A DNA stretch of 64,000 nt from Mycobacterium europaeum (GTDB lineage Bacteria > Actinomycetota > Actinomycetes > Mycobacteriales > Mycobacteriaceae), in the NCBI RefSeq assembly GCF_002102155.1, contig NZ_LQOU01000039.1, forward strand, positions 62,001 to 126,000, given 5' to 3'. The notes under the pieces are model-generated. The model searched no databases, was not told the origin of the DNA, and saw only the letters and a list, made by a program, of their open reading frames with translations. The number at the start of each line of letters is the position of its first letter. The stretch's first letter is position 1. A program made the position numbers and the translations under genes. Below are positions 24,600 through 33,167 of this stretch, piece by piece.

Positions 24600-25921
24600 C
24601 CGCGCATCGGGACCGGGCCCGCGCCGTCGCCGACGCGGTGCTCTACGAGGGCTACCTGCTCTACCCGTACCGCGGAACGTCGAGCAAGAACCAATCGCGC
24701 TGGCAGTTCGGCGTTCTGGGACCGCCCGGGGCCGCGGACGCGGGCCTGGGCGAGGACGCCACCCTGGCGGCGCAGTTCCTGGTCGACGGCGCCCGGGAGC
24801 TGCACCTGGTGGTGCGGTTCCTGCAGTTGCAGCACCGCGGGGCCGAGCAAGAGATCGCCCCGGGCGAATACCGGCCCGTCGACCAGCTGAGCACCCCGGG
24901 CGGGTCGTGGCTCACCTGGGACGAGGCGGTCGAATGCGAAAGGCCCTTCGGCCCTGTCGCACTGGACGGCCGGCCGTGGACACTGTCGGTGACGGCGGAT
25001 GCGGGTACCGACATCGAATTCCTCGAGGGCGGTCGCCTGGTACGCCAACGGCGGGAGGTACGCGGAGTGCTGACGGTCGCCGGTGAGGCGGACGGTGACC
25101 TGTGCCGGGTGTCGGTGCGGCTGAGCAACGTCGGCGACCGCGCGGCGGACAAGAACGACGCGATCGCGCGGTCCATGATCGGAACACACCTGATCGCCGA
25201 ACTCCAGGAGGGGCAGTTCGTCTCGCTGCTCGAGCCGCCCCCGGCGGCGGCCGACGCCGTGACCCGGTGCGGCCAGCATCGCTGCTTCCCGGTGCTCGCC
25301 GGCCCACCCGGCGCCCGGGACCTGCTGCTGATCTCGCCGATCATCCTCTACGACCACCCAGAGGTCGCCGAACAAAGCGACACCGCGCTGTACGACTGCA
25401 CGGAGATCGACGAGATCCTCACCCTGCGGGTGATGACCATGACGGACGAGGAGAAGGCGCAGGCCCGGGCCACGGATCCGCGAGCGGCGCGGATCATCGA
25501 CGAGTGCGACGCCATGTCGCCCGAGGCGATGGCGCGCCTGCACGGCGTGCTGCGCGATCCCCACGCGATCTCGGGTCTGGTCCCGCAGATCCCCGAGGGG
25601 GTCGACTGGTGGGATCCGCTGGCCGACAACGCCGTCCGGCCGGAAGTCGACGCGGTGCTGGTGAACGGGATCCGGGTGGCGCGCGGCAGCAGGGTCCGGT
25701 TGCGGCCGCGGCGCAACGCCGACGCGCAGGACATCTTCGTGGCCGGCAAGACCGCCCGCGTCACCTCCGTGCACTCCGACGTCGAGGGCAACACGCATGT
25801 CGCGGTCGTCGTCGACGACGACCCCGCCGCCGACCTGCACGACTGGTACGGGCGTTACCTGTACTTCTCCCCCGACGAGATCGAGCCCCTGGAAGCTCAA
25901 CGCAGCCCCGCAAACTCGTGA
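24596..25921 (+). CDS. Hydrogenase-locus protein of unknown function, 441 residues
   Basis: The GTG start at 24596 overlaps the previous stop (GTGA) and gives 441 residues. N-terminal text VLYEGYLLYPYRGTSSKNQSRW and C-terminal HDWYGRYLYFSPDEIEPL are distinctive but belong to no domain I can name. There are no transmembrane segments and few Cys residues. It occurs at a conserved place between the iron-sulfur protein and the maturation genes. It could be a chaperone or a structural partner of the hydrogenase; that is a guess from context only. Confidence 0.8.
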   Translation: MTAHRDRARAVADAVLYEGYLLYPYRGTSSKNQSRWQFGVLGPPGAADAGLGEDATLAAQFLVDGARELHLVVRFLQLQHRGAEQEIAPGEYRPVDQLSTPGGSWLTWDEAVECERPFGPVALDGRPWTLSVTADAGTDIEFLEGGRLVRQRREVRGVLTVAGEADGDLCRVSVRLSNVGDRAADKNDAIARSMIGTHLIAELQEGQFVSLLEPPPAAADAVTRCGQHRCFPVLAGPPGARDLLLISPIILYDHPEVAEQSDTALYDCTEIDEILTLRVMTMTDEEKAQARATDPRAARIIDECDAMSPEAMARLHGVLRDPHAISGLVPQIPEGVDWWDPLADNAVRPEVDAVLVNGIRVARGSRVRLRPRRNADAQDIFVAGKTARVTSVHSDVEGNTHVAVVVDDDPAADLHDWYGRYLYFSPDEIEPLEAQRSPANS

Positions 25922-25934
25922 AAGGAGTTTTCAG

Positions 25935-26054
25935 ATGGAAATCCTCGGCTGGATATTCCTCGCTATCATCGCGCTGGTGCTGGTGATCGGATTGGCGCTG
26001 GGGGTGGTCTCCATCCCCGATGCCCGCCGCTACCTCAAGCTGAGGCGGATGTAA
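25935..26054 (+). CDS. Small single-pass membrane protein, 39 residues
   Basis: The short gene has an excellent ribosome-binding site (AAAGGAG, 7 bases before ATG). The protein MEILGWIFLAIIALVLVIGL and its continuation form one membrane helix, followed by a basic tail ending YLKLRRM, which predicts the C-terminus in the cytoplasm. It matches my memory of small DUF6893-type proteins in hydrogenase loci. It might anchor the otherwise soluble hydrogenase to the membrane, close to the quinone pool; this is inference. Confidence 0.8.
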   Translation: MEILGWIFLAIIALVLVIGLALGVVSIPDARRYLKLRRM

Positions 26055-26072
26055 CTTGCTCGGGCGACGGAG

Positions 26073-26582
26073 ATGACAGCGCGCATCCTGGTAGCGGGCA
26101 TCGGCAACATCTTCCTGGGCGACGACGGGTTCGGATCGGAGGTGATCCGCAACGCCGAGATCCCGCGGGACGATCCGAGGGTACGCGTCACCGACTACGG
26201 CATCAGCGGCATGCACCTGGCCTACGACCTGCTCGAGGGATGGGACACGCTGGTGCTCGTCGACGCGGTGCCCAACCGCGGCAACCCCGGCACGTTGCAC
26301 GTGTTCCAGGCCGACCATGAACCGGATTCGGCCGCAACAGGTTTCGACGCCCACAGCATGGATCCGGCCGCGGTGTTCGCCAGCCTGCGGGCGCTGGGCG
26401 GCACTCCGCCCTACACCGTCGTCGTCGGATGCGAGGCGGGCAGCGTCGAGGAGGGCATCGGCCTCACCGAGCCCGTGGCCGAGGCGGTTCCCCGCGCCGC
26501 GCGCGCCGTCGAGGAGATCGTCGCGGCGTTGCACGCCCACCCGGGCGCCAGCACGGAGGGGACCGCTGAGCCATGTGTCTAG
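26073..26582 (+). CDS. Hydrogenase maturation endopeptidase (HybD/HyaD family)
   Basis: The 169-residue protease removes the C-terminal tail of the hydrogenase large subunit after nickel is inserted. The fold motifs are GIGNIFLGDDGFG (9-21), VLVDAVPNRG (61-70) and DAHSMDP (92-98); Asp64 and His94 match metal-recognising residues, and an Asp stands where E. coli HybD has Glu16, a common variant. Its stop overlaps the hypC start. The likely substrate is HhyL, whose 22-residue tail follows His577. Confidence 0.92.
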   Translation: MTARILVAGIGNIFLGDDGFGSEVIRNAEIPRDDPRVRVTDYGISGMHLAYDLLEGWDTLVLVDAVPNRGNPGTLHVFQADHEPDSAATGFDAHSMDPAAVFASLRALGGTPPYTVVVGCEAGSVEEGIGLTEPVAEAVPRAARAVEEIVAALHAHPGASTEGTAEPCV

Positions 26583-26839
26583 GAATTCCCGGTCAGGTGA
26601 TCCGGATGCTGGACGGCTTCGAAGGGCAGCTCGCGCTGGTGGACGTCACCGGCGAACAGCGCCGGGTCAACGTCGGCATGCTGCCCGAAGAGACCTTCAA
26701 TCCCGGCGACTGGATCATCATCCACATGGGCTTCGCCGTCGAAAAGACCGACCGCGCGGGCGCCGAGGAGGCGATGGCCGGCCTCGAGCTGATGGGACGC
26801 GGCCGCACGGACACGACTGACTTCCCGGAGGGCGGCTGA
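26573..26839 (+). CDS. hypC: Hydrogenase assembly chaperone HypC (first copy)
   Basis: The 88-residue protein begins MCLGIPGQV, whose Cys2 is essential in HypC proteins for carrying the Fe(CN)2CO unit with HypD and for binding the large-subunit precursor. The GDWIIIHMGFAVEK segment is also typical. It starts 10 bases inside the protease gene and ends just before hypF. A second hypC lies at 31744, and a HypC-like domain is fused to another protein at 29195. Confidence 0.94.
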   Translation: MCLGIPGQVIRMLDGFEGQLALVDVTGEQRRVNVGMLPEETFNPGDWIIIHMGFAVEKTDRAGAEEAMAGLELMGRGRTDTTDFPEGG

Positions 26840-26840
26840 A

Positions 26841-29198
26841 ATGACCCCGTCCCCCCTGCTGCTGCGGCATGACCCCTCTTCCCGGGTTCGGCAGCGCTTC
26901 ACCGTGACCGGTGTTGTCCAGGGGGTGGGCTTCCGGCCCTTCGTCCACCGCATCGCGACCGAGCTCGGCCTGTCCGGCTTCGTCGGCAACGACTCCGGCG
27001 CCGTCTTCCTCGAGGTGCAGGGCGAACCCGCGCGCGTGGCCGAATTCGGCCGGCGCCTGCGCGCCGACGCGCCGCCCCTGGCCCGGATCAGCAACGTCAG
27101 CGTCCACGAACTCGCCGCCGACGCCGGCTGCCAGGGCGGGTTCTCGATCGTGGACAGCCGGTCCGTCGCCGGCGCCACGACACCGATCCCGCCCGACATC
27201 GCGGTGTGCGACGACTGCGTCGCCGAACTCTTCGACCCGCGCAACCGGCGCTACCGCCACCCCTTCGTCACCTGCACCAACTGCGGACCGCGATTCACCA
27301 TCATCCGCGAGCTGCCCTACGACCGCCCGGCCACCACCATGGCGGGGTTCGCCATGTGCGAGCGCTGCGCCGCCGAATACCACGACCCGGTGGATCGCCG
27401 GTTCCACGCGCAGCCGATCGCCTGCCCCGACTGCGGCCCGTCCCTGTGGTTCCGGTCGGCGGCCGAGCGCATCGACGGGGCGGACGCCGCGCTGGCGGCC
27501 GCCCAGCGCGCGCTGGCCGCGGGCGCGGTGGTCGCCATCAAGGGCGTCGGCGGCTACCACCTGGCCTGCACGGTCAGCGACGGCGCCGCGGTCGGCGCGC
27601 TGCGCACCCGAAAGGCCCGCGGCGCCAAGCCGTTCGCCATGCTGGTCCGCGATCTCGAGGTGGCGCGCCGCTACGCCTACATCGGCGACGCCGAGGCCGC
27701 GGCGCTGCTGGGTCCCGCCCGCCCGATCGTGCTGCTGCGGCGGCGGACCGGTGACGACTCCGCGCCGGTGGCCCACGCCGTCGCGCCCGGCAGCCCGCTG
27801 CTCGGCCTGATGCTGCCGTACTCCCCCCTCCATCACCTGCTGCTGGCGCCCGTCCCCGGCGCGGCCAGCCGGCCCCCCGACGCGCTGGTGCTCACCAGCG
27901 CCAACCGATCCGACGAGCCCATCTGTTTCACCGATGACGATGCCGCACAACGCCTTCCGGTGCTGTGCGATGCGGTCCTCGACCACGACCGCCCGATCCA
28001 TGTCCCGTGCGACGATTCGGTGGTGCGCATCGTCGGTGACGCCGAACTGCCGATCCGTCGCTCCCGCGGCTATGCGCCGCTGCCGGTCGACCTGAACGTC
28101 GCGGGCCCGCCGGTGCTGGCCGTCGGCGGGGAGTTGAAGAACACGTTCTGCCTGACCGACGGCTCGCGCGCCTACCTGTCCGGGCACATCGGTGACATGT
28201 CCAGCTGGGAGACGCTCCGCGCGTTCGAACGGGCGGTGCGCCAGCTCAGCGAAATTCGCGGTGAGCCGGCGCGGTTGGCCGCCGACCTGCATCCGGGGTA
28301 TCACACCCGAAGCTGGGCGGAGCGCCACGCGGACGGCCGGCCGCTGGATCTGGTTCAGCACCATCACGCGCACGTGGTGTCGCTGCTGGCCGAGCACGGG
28401 CGTATCGGCGAACCGGTCATCGGGGTCTCCTTCGACGGCACGGGTTACGGATGCGACCAGAGCGTCTGGGGCGGTGAGATCCTCCGGCTCGGCGGCGACA
28501 GTCACCGATTCGTCCGGGCCGGCCACCTGTTGGCAGTGCCACTGCCCGGCGGCGACGCGGCGGTCCGCAACCCGTGGCGGATGGCGTTGTCGCAGCTGTG
28601 GTCGGCCGGCATCGACTGGACCGCCGACCTGGCCCCCGTCGCGGCGGCCACCCGCGACGAATTACGGTTCACCCGTGCCCAATTGGAGACGGGAACCGGC
28701 TGCGTGCCGTGTTCGAGCATGGGCCGCCTGTTCGACGCGGTCGCCTCGCTGCTCGGCGTCCGCCACCGCATCGACTACGAGGGCCAGGCCGCCATCGAGC
28801 TGGAGGCGCTGGCGGAGTCGGCCGCGACCAAGGCCGGGCCGTCGCTGCCGCTCACGGTGCGCGGCGACGGGGTGATCGACCCGGCCCCCATGGTGCAGGC
28901 CCTGGTGTCGGCGCTCTACGCCGGCACGCGGCCCGCGCTGCTGGCGGCGGCGTTCCACGAGGGCGTCGCGGACGCCGTCGCCAAGGTGGTCGCTCAGGTG
29001 GCCGGCCCGACCCGGCTGGTGGGGCTCACCGGCGGGGTATTCCAGAACGTGTTGTTGCTGAACGCGTGTCGTCAGCGGTTGCAGCTGGCAGGATTCGAGG
29101 TGCTGACCCACCGGACCGTGCCGCCCAACGACGGCGGGCTGGCGCTGGGGCAGGCCGCGATCTCCGTGCTGGCCGCGTCGAGGGGGACCGAGTCATGA
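26841..29198 (+). CDS. hypF: Carbamoyltransferase HypF
   Basis: HypF turns carbamoyl phosphate and ATP into the thiocarboxamide on HypE that becomes the cyanide ligands. The 785-residue protein has an acylphosphatase domain (about 16-105, VQGVGFRPFVHRIA), two zinc fingers (CDDC...CTNC, then CERC...CPDC), a YrdC-like domain and a Kae1-like C-terminal domain with QHHHAH and GVSFDGTGYG. All expected modules are present. It starts one base after hypC, and its stop overlaps the next ATG. Confidence 0.96.
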   Translation: MTPSPLLLRHDPSSRVRQRFTVTGVVQGVGFRPFVHRIATELGLSGFVGNDSGAVFLEVQGEPARVAEFGRRLRADAPPLARISNVSVHELAADAGCQGGFSIVDSRSVAGATTPIPPDIAVCDDCVAELFDPRNRRYRHPFVTCTNCGPRFTIIRELPYDRPATTMAGFAMCERCAAEYHDPVDRRFHAQPIACPDCGPSLWFRSAAERIDGADAALAAAQRALAAGAVVAIKGVGGYHLACTVSDGAAVGALRTRKARGAKPFAMLVRDLEVARRYAYIGDAEAAALLGPARPIVLLRRRTGDDSAPVAHAVAPGSPLLGLMLPYSPLHHLLLAPVPGAASRPPDALVLTSANRSDEPICFTDDDAAQRLPVLCDAVLDHDRPIHVPCDDSVVRIVGDAELPIRRSRGYAPLPVDLNVAGPPVLAVGGELKNTFCLTDGSRAYLSGHIGDMSSWETLRAFERAVRQLSEIRGEPARLAADLHPGYHTRSWAERHADGRPLDLVQHHHAHVVSLLAEHGRIGEPVIGVSFDGTGYGCDQSVWGGEILRLGGDSHRFVRAGHLLAVPLPGGDAAVRNPWRMALSQLWSAGIDWTADLAPVAAATRDELRFTRAQLETGTGCVPCSSMGRLFDAVASLLGVRHRIDYEGQAAIELEALAESAATKAGPSLPLTVRGDGVIDPAPMVQALVSALYAGTRPALLAAAFHEGVADAVAKVVAQVAGPTRLVGLTGGVFQNVLLLNACRQRLQLAGFEVLTHRTVPPNDGGLALGQAAISVLAASRGTES

Positions 29199-29917
29199 CC
29201 ACCACAGCCATCGATCGGGGCCTGGGCGCCGAATTGGCCGACGACCTCGCCGCCACCGCGTTCACGCTCGCCAAGCGGTTCGCCGCCGGCGCCACCATGT
29301 GGTCGATCGCGCCGTCGTGGGAACCGCATGCACTGCACATCGCGGTCGAGTTCGTCCACCCGGTGATCATGGGCAAACGGGCCCTGCCCGCGGTGGCGCT
29401 GACCGGACCGGACCTGGTGGACCTGGTCCGGGTGTCCGTGCGGCCGGGTGACATCGTGGTCGCGGTGTCGGGTGCGGACGAGGCGCAGGTCCGCTCGGTG
29501 ATGCGGCGCGCCCCCGCATGGGGCGCCACCACGATCTGGATCGGCAGCGGCGAACGCCCCGCGCCGGGCATGGCCGATCACGTGTTGTGGCTCGACGACC
29601 CCGACCCGCGGGTGCCCGCGACGGGCGGCTTCGTGCTGTTCTATCACCTGCTGTGGGAACTGACCCACGTGTGTTTCGAGCACCCCGGCCTGCTCAAACC
29701 CGAATGCGCCGAATCGATTTGCGTCACCTGCAGCGACGAGGGGCGCCCGGCCGAGGCGGTGACGGCGTCGGCCGACGGGCACGCCACGGTCCGCACCGCG
29801 CGCGGCATCGAGAACGTGGTGACTACGCTGCTCGACCCGGTGGACGCCGGGGACCTGATTCTGGTGCACGCGGGCATGGCGATCGGCAGACTGGAAGACG
29901 AGGAGGGCGAACAATGA
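29195..29917 (+). CDS. SIS-like domain fused to a HypC/HupF-like domain
   Basis: The 240-residue protein has an N-terminal region (about 1-165) with an SIS-like alpha/beta pattern (GDIVVAVSGADEAQVRSVM, GATTIWIGSGE). The C-terminal region (about 171-235) resembles HypC/HupF: CVTCSDEG at 176-183 and AGDLILVHAGMAIGRLE. The combination suggests a specialised chaperone for the hydrogenase precursor. Starts and stops overlap with hypF upstream and the SIS gene downstream. The exact function is unknown; the domain calls are by eye. Confidence 0.75.
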   Translation: MTTTAIDRGLGAELADDLAATAFTLAKRFAAGATMWSIAPSWEPHALHIAVEFVHPVIMGKRALPAVALTGPDLVDLVRVSVRPGDIVVAVSGADEAQVRSVMRRAPAWGATTIWIGSGERPAPGMADHVLWLDDPDPRVPATGGFVLFYHLLWELTHVCFEHPGLLKPECAESICVTCSDEGRPAEAVTASADGHATVRTARGIENVVTTLLDPVDAGDLILVHAGMAIGRLEDEEGEQ

Positions 29918-30594
29918 GCCCCGAAGACCGCGACGAACCCACCAACTTCCTGTACCCGTTCATCGACGCGCAGGAGGACGATCCCGAGTCGCTGCTGGCC
30001 GACCTGGCCGCGTCGGCTCAGGCGAAAGCGGCCGAGAGCCTGGCATTGCGGCGCTCGACGCTGGAGGCCAATGCCGCGGTGCTGGGGCAGGCCGCCGCCG
30101 AGGTGGCGCGGCGCTTCGCGGCGGGCGGACGCATGTTCACCTTCGGAAACGGCGGCAGCTGCACCGATTCCACCACCCTGGCCAGGCTGTTCGCCCGGCC
30201 GCCGGTCGGCAAGCCGTTGCCCGCGTGGCCGTTGACCACCGACCAGGCCATCCTGACCGCCCTGGGCAACGATGTCGGGTTCGAGTTGGTGTTCGCCCGG
30301 CAGCTGATCGCCCGCGCCGGGGCCGGTGACATCGCGATCGCCATGTCCACCAGCGGCGGCTCACCCAACCTGCTCGCCGCGCTGGCCGAGGCGCGGCAAC
30401 GCGGCCTGTACACCATCGGGTTCGCCGGCTATGACGGTGGCGCGTTCGCGAACAACCCGAATGTGGACGCCTGCTTCGTCGTTCGCTCGCAAAGCGTGCA
30501 CCGCATCCAGGAATCGCAGGCGCTGCTCGGCTATCAGCTGTGGCTGAGCGTGCATCAACACCTCGGCGGCGAGCAGGGCCTGGGGGCGGCATGA
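29914..30594 (+). CDS. SIS-domain protein (GmhA-like)
   Basis: The 226-residue protein is an SIS-domain protein like sedoheptulose-7-phosphate isomerase: FGNGGSCTDS (77-86), AMSTSGGSPNLLAAL and IGFAGYDGG form the sugar-phosphate site. A separate heptose function seems unlikely, because the gene is locked between hydrogenase maturation genes by 4-base overlaps on both sides. Together with the SIS/HypC fusion upstream it may bind a phosphorylated or nucleotide ligand during cofactor assembly; this is inference. Confidence 0.85.
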   Translation: MSPEDRDEPTNFLYPFIDAQEDDPESLLADLAASAQAKAAESLALRRSTLEANAAVLGQAAAEVARRFAAGGRMFTFGNGGSCTDSTTLARLFARPPVGKPLPAWPLTTDQAILTALGNDVGFELVFARQLIARAGAGDIAIAMSTSGGSPNLLAALAEARQRGLYTIGFAGYDGGAFANNPNVDACFVVRSQSVHRIQESQALLGYQLWLSVHQHLGGEQGLGAA

Positions 30595-31703
30595 ACAAGC
30601 CTGCGGGTGAGTACCTGTCGTCGGGGCCGCGGTTCGCCGAGGGCGAGGTGATCGAGCGCATCGAGTCGTTCCGCAGGCGCCGCCCGCGCCTGCTCGACAA
30701 TCACGTGACGCTGGCGCACGGCGCCGGCGGCAAGGCCTCGGCGGCGCTGGTGGACGCGGTGTTCGTGGAGGCGTTTCGCAACCCGCTGCTGGAATCGCTC
30801 GGTGACAGCGCGGTCCTGCCGCTGCCCGGCGGCCAACGCCTGGCGATGTCCACGGATTCGTTCGTGGTGCAGCCCAGGCGGTTCCCCGGCGGCTCGCTCG
30901 GCGCACTTGCCGTGCACGGCACCTGCAACGACCTCGCGATGGCCGGCGCCGTGCCGTCGTGGATCTCGGCGGCGTTCGTGCTCGAAGAGGGCTTCCCCAT
31001 CCCCGAATTGAAGGAGATCGTCACGGACATGGCGGCCGCCGCCGCCGACGCGGGCGTGCGGATCGTGACCGGTGACACCAAGGTGGTGCCCCGGGGCGCC
31101 GCCGACGGCGTGTTCGTCACCACCGCAGGGGCGGGCGTCATCCCCGCCGGACGCGCGCTGTCCGCGGCGTCGGTGCGGCCGGGCGACAAGCTGCTGTTGT
31201 CGGGTTCGATGGGCGATCACGGCATGGCGGTCATGCTGGCGCGGGGCGACCTGGCCATCGAGGCCGACATCGCCTCCGACACCGCGTGCCTCAGCCCGCT
31301 GGTGGAGCTGTTGATGGCCGCGGCGCCGTCCACCCGCTGGATGCGGGACGCGACGCGGGGCGGGGTGGGCACCGTCTGCAACGAGCTGGCGCAGGCCTGC
31401 GGCCTGGGGGTGCTCCTCGACGAGGAGCGACTGCCGGTGGCGCCCACGGTCAACGGCGCCTGCGAGCTGCTCGGCATCGACCCGCTCTACGTCGCCAACG
31501 AGGGCAAGTTCGTCGCCGTCGTCGCGCCGGAGGAGGCGGCGGCCGGGCTCGAGGCACTGCGCTCGCATCCGTTGGGTGCCGACGCGGCCGAGGTTGGGGA
31601 AATCGTCGCCGAACCCGCCGAAAGCGTGGTGCTGCGAACAGGATTCGGTGGAACGCGGATCGTCGACATGCTGGTCGGTGACCCGCTGCCGCGAATCTGC
31701 TAG
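30591..31703 (+). CDS. hypE: Hydrogenase expression/formation protein HypE
   Basis: HypE receives the carbamoyl group from HypF on its C-terminal Cys and dehydrates it to thiocyanate. The 370-residue protein ends PRIC, giving the essential terminal Cys. AHGAGGKAS, GDSAVLPL and MRDATRGGVGTVCNELA are the PurM-like ATP-binding motifs. An N-terminal extension of about 38 residues precedes the conserved fold. The start overlaps the SIS gene stop. Confidence 0.96.
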   Translation: MNKPAGEYLSSGPRFAEGEVIERIESFRRRRPRLLDNHVTLAHGAGGKASAALVDAVFVEAFRNPLLESLGDSAVLPLPGGQRLAMSTDSFVVQPRRFPGGSLGALAVHGTCNDLAMAGAVPSWISAAFVLEEGFPIPELKEIVTDMAAAAADAGVRIVTGDTKVVPRGAADGVFVTTAGAGVIPAGRALSAASVRPGDKLLLSGSMGDHGMAVMLARGDLAIEADIASDTACLSPLVELLMAAAPSTRWMRDATRGGVGTVCNELAQACGLGVLLDEERLPVAPTVNGACELLGIDPLYVANEGKFVAVVAPEEAAAGLEALRSHPLGADAAEVGEIVAEPAESVVLRTGFGGTRIVDMLVGDPLPRIC

Positions 31704-31720
31704 GGCGTAGCGGGTCGCCA
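31704..31720. repeat. Partial copy of the interspersed repeat end
   Basis: GGCGTAGCGGGTCGCCACC follows the hypE stop and matches the right end (GCGGGTCGCCACCA) of the repeats at 16155-16286. Only this half is present. Confidence 0.4.
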
Positions 31721-31743
31721 CCAGAAAGGAAGGGAGGCCGCAC

Positions 31744-32016
31744 ATGTGTCTGGGGATTCCAGGCCGGATCGTTGAGATCACCGATCCCGCCAACTATTTG
31801 GCGAAAGTCGACGTCAGCGGCGTGCAGCGCACCATCAGCGTCCGGCTGCTCGAGGACGACATGCCCGAGCCCGACGACTGGGTCCTGGTGCACGTCGGGT
31901 TCGCGATGGCCAAGATCGACGAGACCGAAGCGCTGCTCACCCTGGCCGCCGTCAAGAAACTCGGCGACGCCTACGACACCGAGATCCAAGCCTTCGACTC
32001 GTCGGCCATCATCTAG
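31744..32016 (+). CDS. hypC: Hydrogenase assembly chaperone HypC (second copy)
   Basis: The 90-residue protein begins MCLGIPGRI and has the HypC core VSGVQRTISVRLLEDD and DDWVLVHVGFAMAKI, but differs from the copy at 26573 along its whole length. It has a very strong AAGGAAGGGAGG ribosome-binding site and lies 11 bases before hypD, so it is the probable partner of HypD. The first copy may instead serve the large-subunit precursor; that division is speculation. Confidence 0.94.
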   Translation: MCLGIPGRIVEITDPANYLAKVDVSGVQRTISVRLLEDDMPEPDDWVLVHVGFAMAKIDETEALLTLAAVKKLGDAYDTEIQAFDSSAII

Positions 32017-32027
32017 GAAGGCACACA

Positions 32028-33167
32028 ATGAAATTCGTTGACGAGTTCCGTGACCCCGCCGCCGCCCGCAAGCTGCTGGGCGCCATCGGGCGGCTGGCCG
32101 GCAGCGACTCCCCCGGCGGTGAGCAGTTCAAGTTCATGGAGGTCTGCGGCGGCCACACGCACACCATCTACCGGCACGGCATCGAACACCTGCTGCCCGA
32201 CAACGTCGAACTGGTGCACGGCCCCGGGTGCCCGGTCTGCGTGATCCCGATGGGCCGCATCGACGACGCGATGTGGCTGGCCGGCCAGCCCGACGTGATC
32301 TTCACCTGCTTCGGCGACATGATGCGGGTGCCCGGGTCCAACGGCAGCCTGCTGGACGCCAAGGCACGCGGCGCCGACGTCCGGTTCGTCTACTCCCCGC
32401 TGGACGCGCTGAAGATCGCGCTCGACAACCCCGACAAGCACGTGGTGTTCTTCGCCATCGGTTTCGAGACCACCGCGCCGTCGACGGCCGTGACGCTGGT
32501 CCGGGCGCGCGAGCAGCGGCTGACCAACTTCAGCGTGTTCTGCAACCACGTGATGATCGTGCCGCCGATCAAGGCCATCCTGGAGTCGCCGGACCTGCGG
32601 CTGTCGGGGTTCATCGGGCCCGGGCACGTCTCGACGGTGGTGGGCAACCGGCCCTATCGGTTCGTGCCGGAGGTGTACCGAAAGCCGTTGGTGGTGGCCG
32701 GTTTCGAGCCGCTGGACATTCTGTCGGCGGTCGCGATGCTGCTCACCCAGATCCGCGAGGGCCGCTGCGAGGTGGAGAACCAGTACAAGCGGGTGGTGCC
32801 CGAGGGCGGCAATCCGGCCGCCCTGGCGCTGATGGGCAAGGTGTTTGCGCTGCGTCCCCACTTCGAGTGGCGCGGCCTGGGCTTCATCTCCCAGAGCGCG
32901 TTGCGGCTGCACGACGACTTCGCGGAGTTCGACGCCGAGCTGCGGTTCTCGATGCCGGGGGTGCGCGTCGCCGACCCCAAGGCGTGCCAGTGCGGCGAGG
33001 TGCTCAAGGGTGTGCTCAAGCCTTGGGAGTGCAAGGTTTTCGGCACCGCGTGCACCCCGGAGACCCCGATCGGCACCTGCATGGTGTCTCCCGAGGGGGC
33101 GTGCGCGGCCTACTACAACTTCGGCCGGCTGCACCGGGATGCGGTCAAGCTGGTGGGGCGCCCTTGA
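32028..33167 (+). CDS. hypD: Hydrogenase formation protein HypD
   Basis: HypD is the iron-sulfur scaffold on which the Fe(CN)2CO unit is built with HypC and HypE. The 379-residue protein shows MEVCGGHTHTIYRHG near the start, GPGCPVCVIPMGRID (about 64-78) with the redox Cys pair, and GFETTAPSTA. The C-terminal cysteines for the 4Fe-4S cluster are in CQCGEVLKG and FGTACTPETPIGTCMVSPEG. Its stop overlaps the TTG start of the next gene. Confidence 0.96.
   Translation: MKFVDEFRDPAAARKLLGAIGRLAGSDSPGGEQFKFMEVCGGHTHTIYRHGIEHLLPDNVELVHGPGCPVCVIPMGRIDDAMWLAGQPDVIFTCFGDMMRVPGSNGSLLDAKARGADVRFVYSPLDALKIALDNPDKHVVFFAIGFETTAPSTAVTLVRAREQRLTNFSVFCNHVMIVPPIKAILESPDLRLSGFIGPGHVSTVVGNRPYRFVPEVYRKPLVVAGFEPLDILSAVAMLLTQIREGRCEVENQYKRVVPEGGNPAALALMGKVFALRPHFEWRGLGFISQSALRLHDDFAEFDAELRFSMPGVRVADPKACQCGEVLKGVLKPWECKVFGTACTPETPIGTCMVSPEGACAAYYNFGRLHRDAVKLVGRP

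Noticed and set aside
29914..30594. Heptose biosynthesis gene (gmhA)
   Set aside because: The SIS fold fits, but it is locked by overlaps between hydrogenase maturation genes, and no other heptose gene is present.
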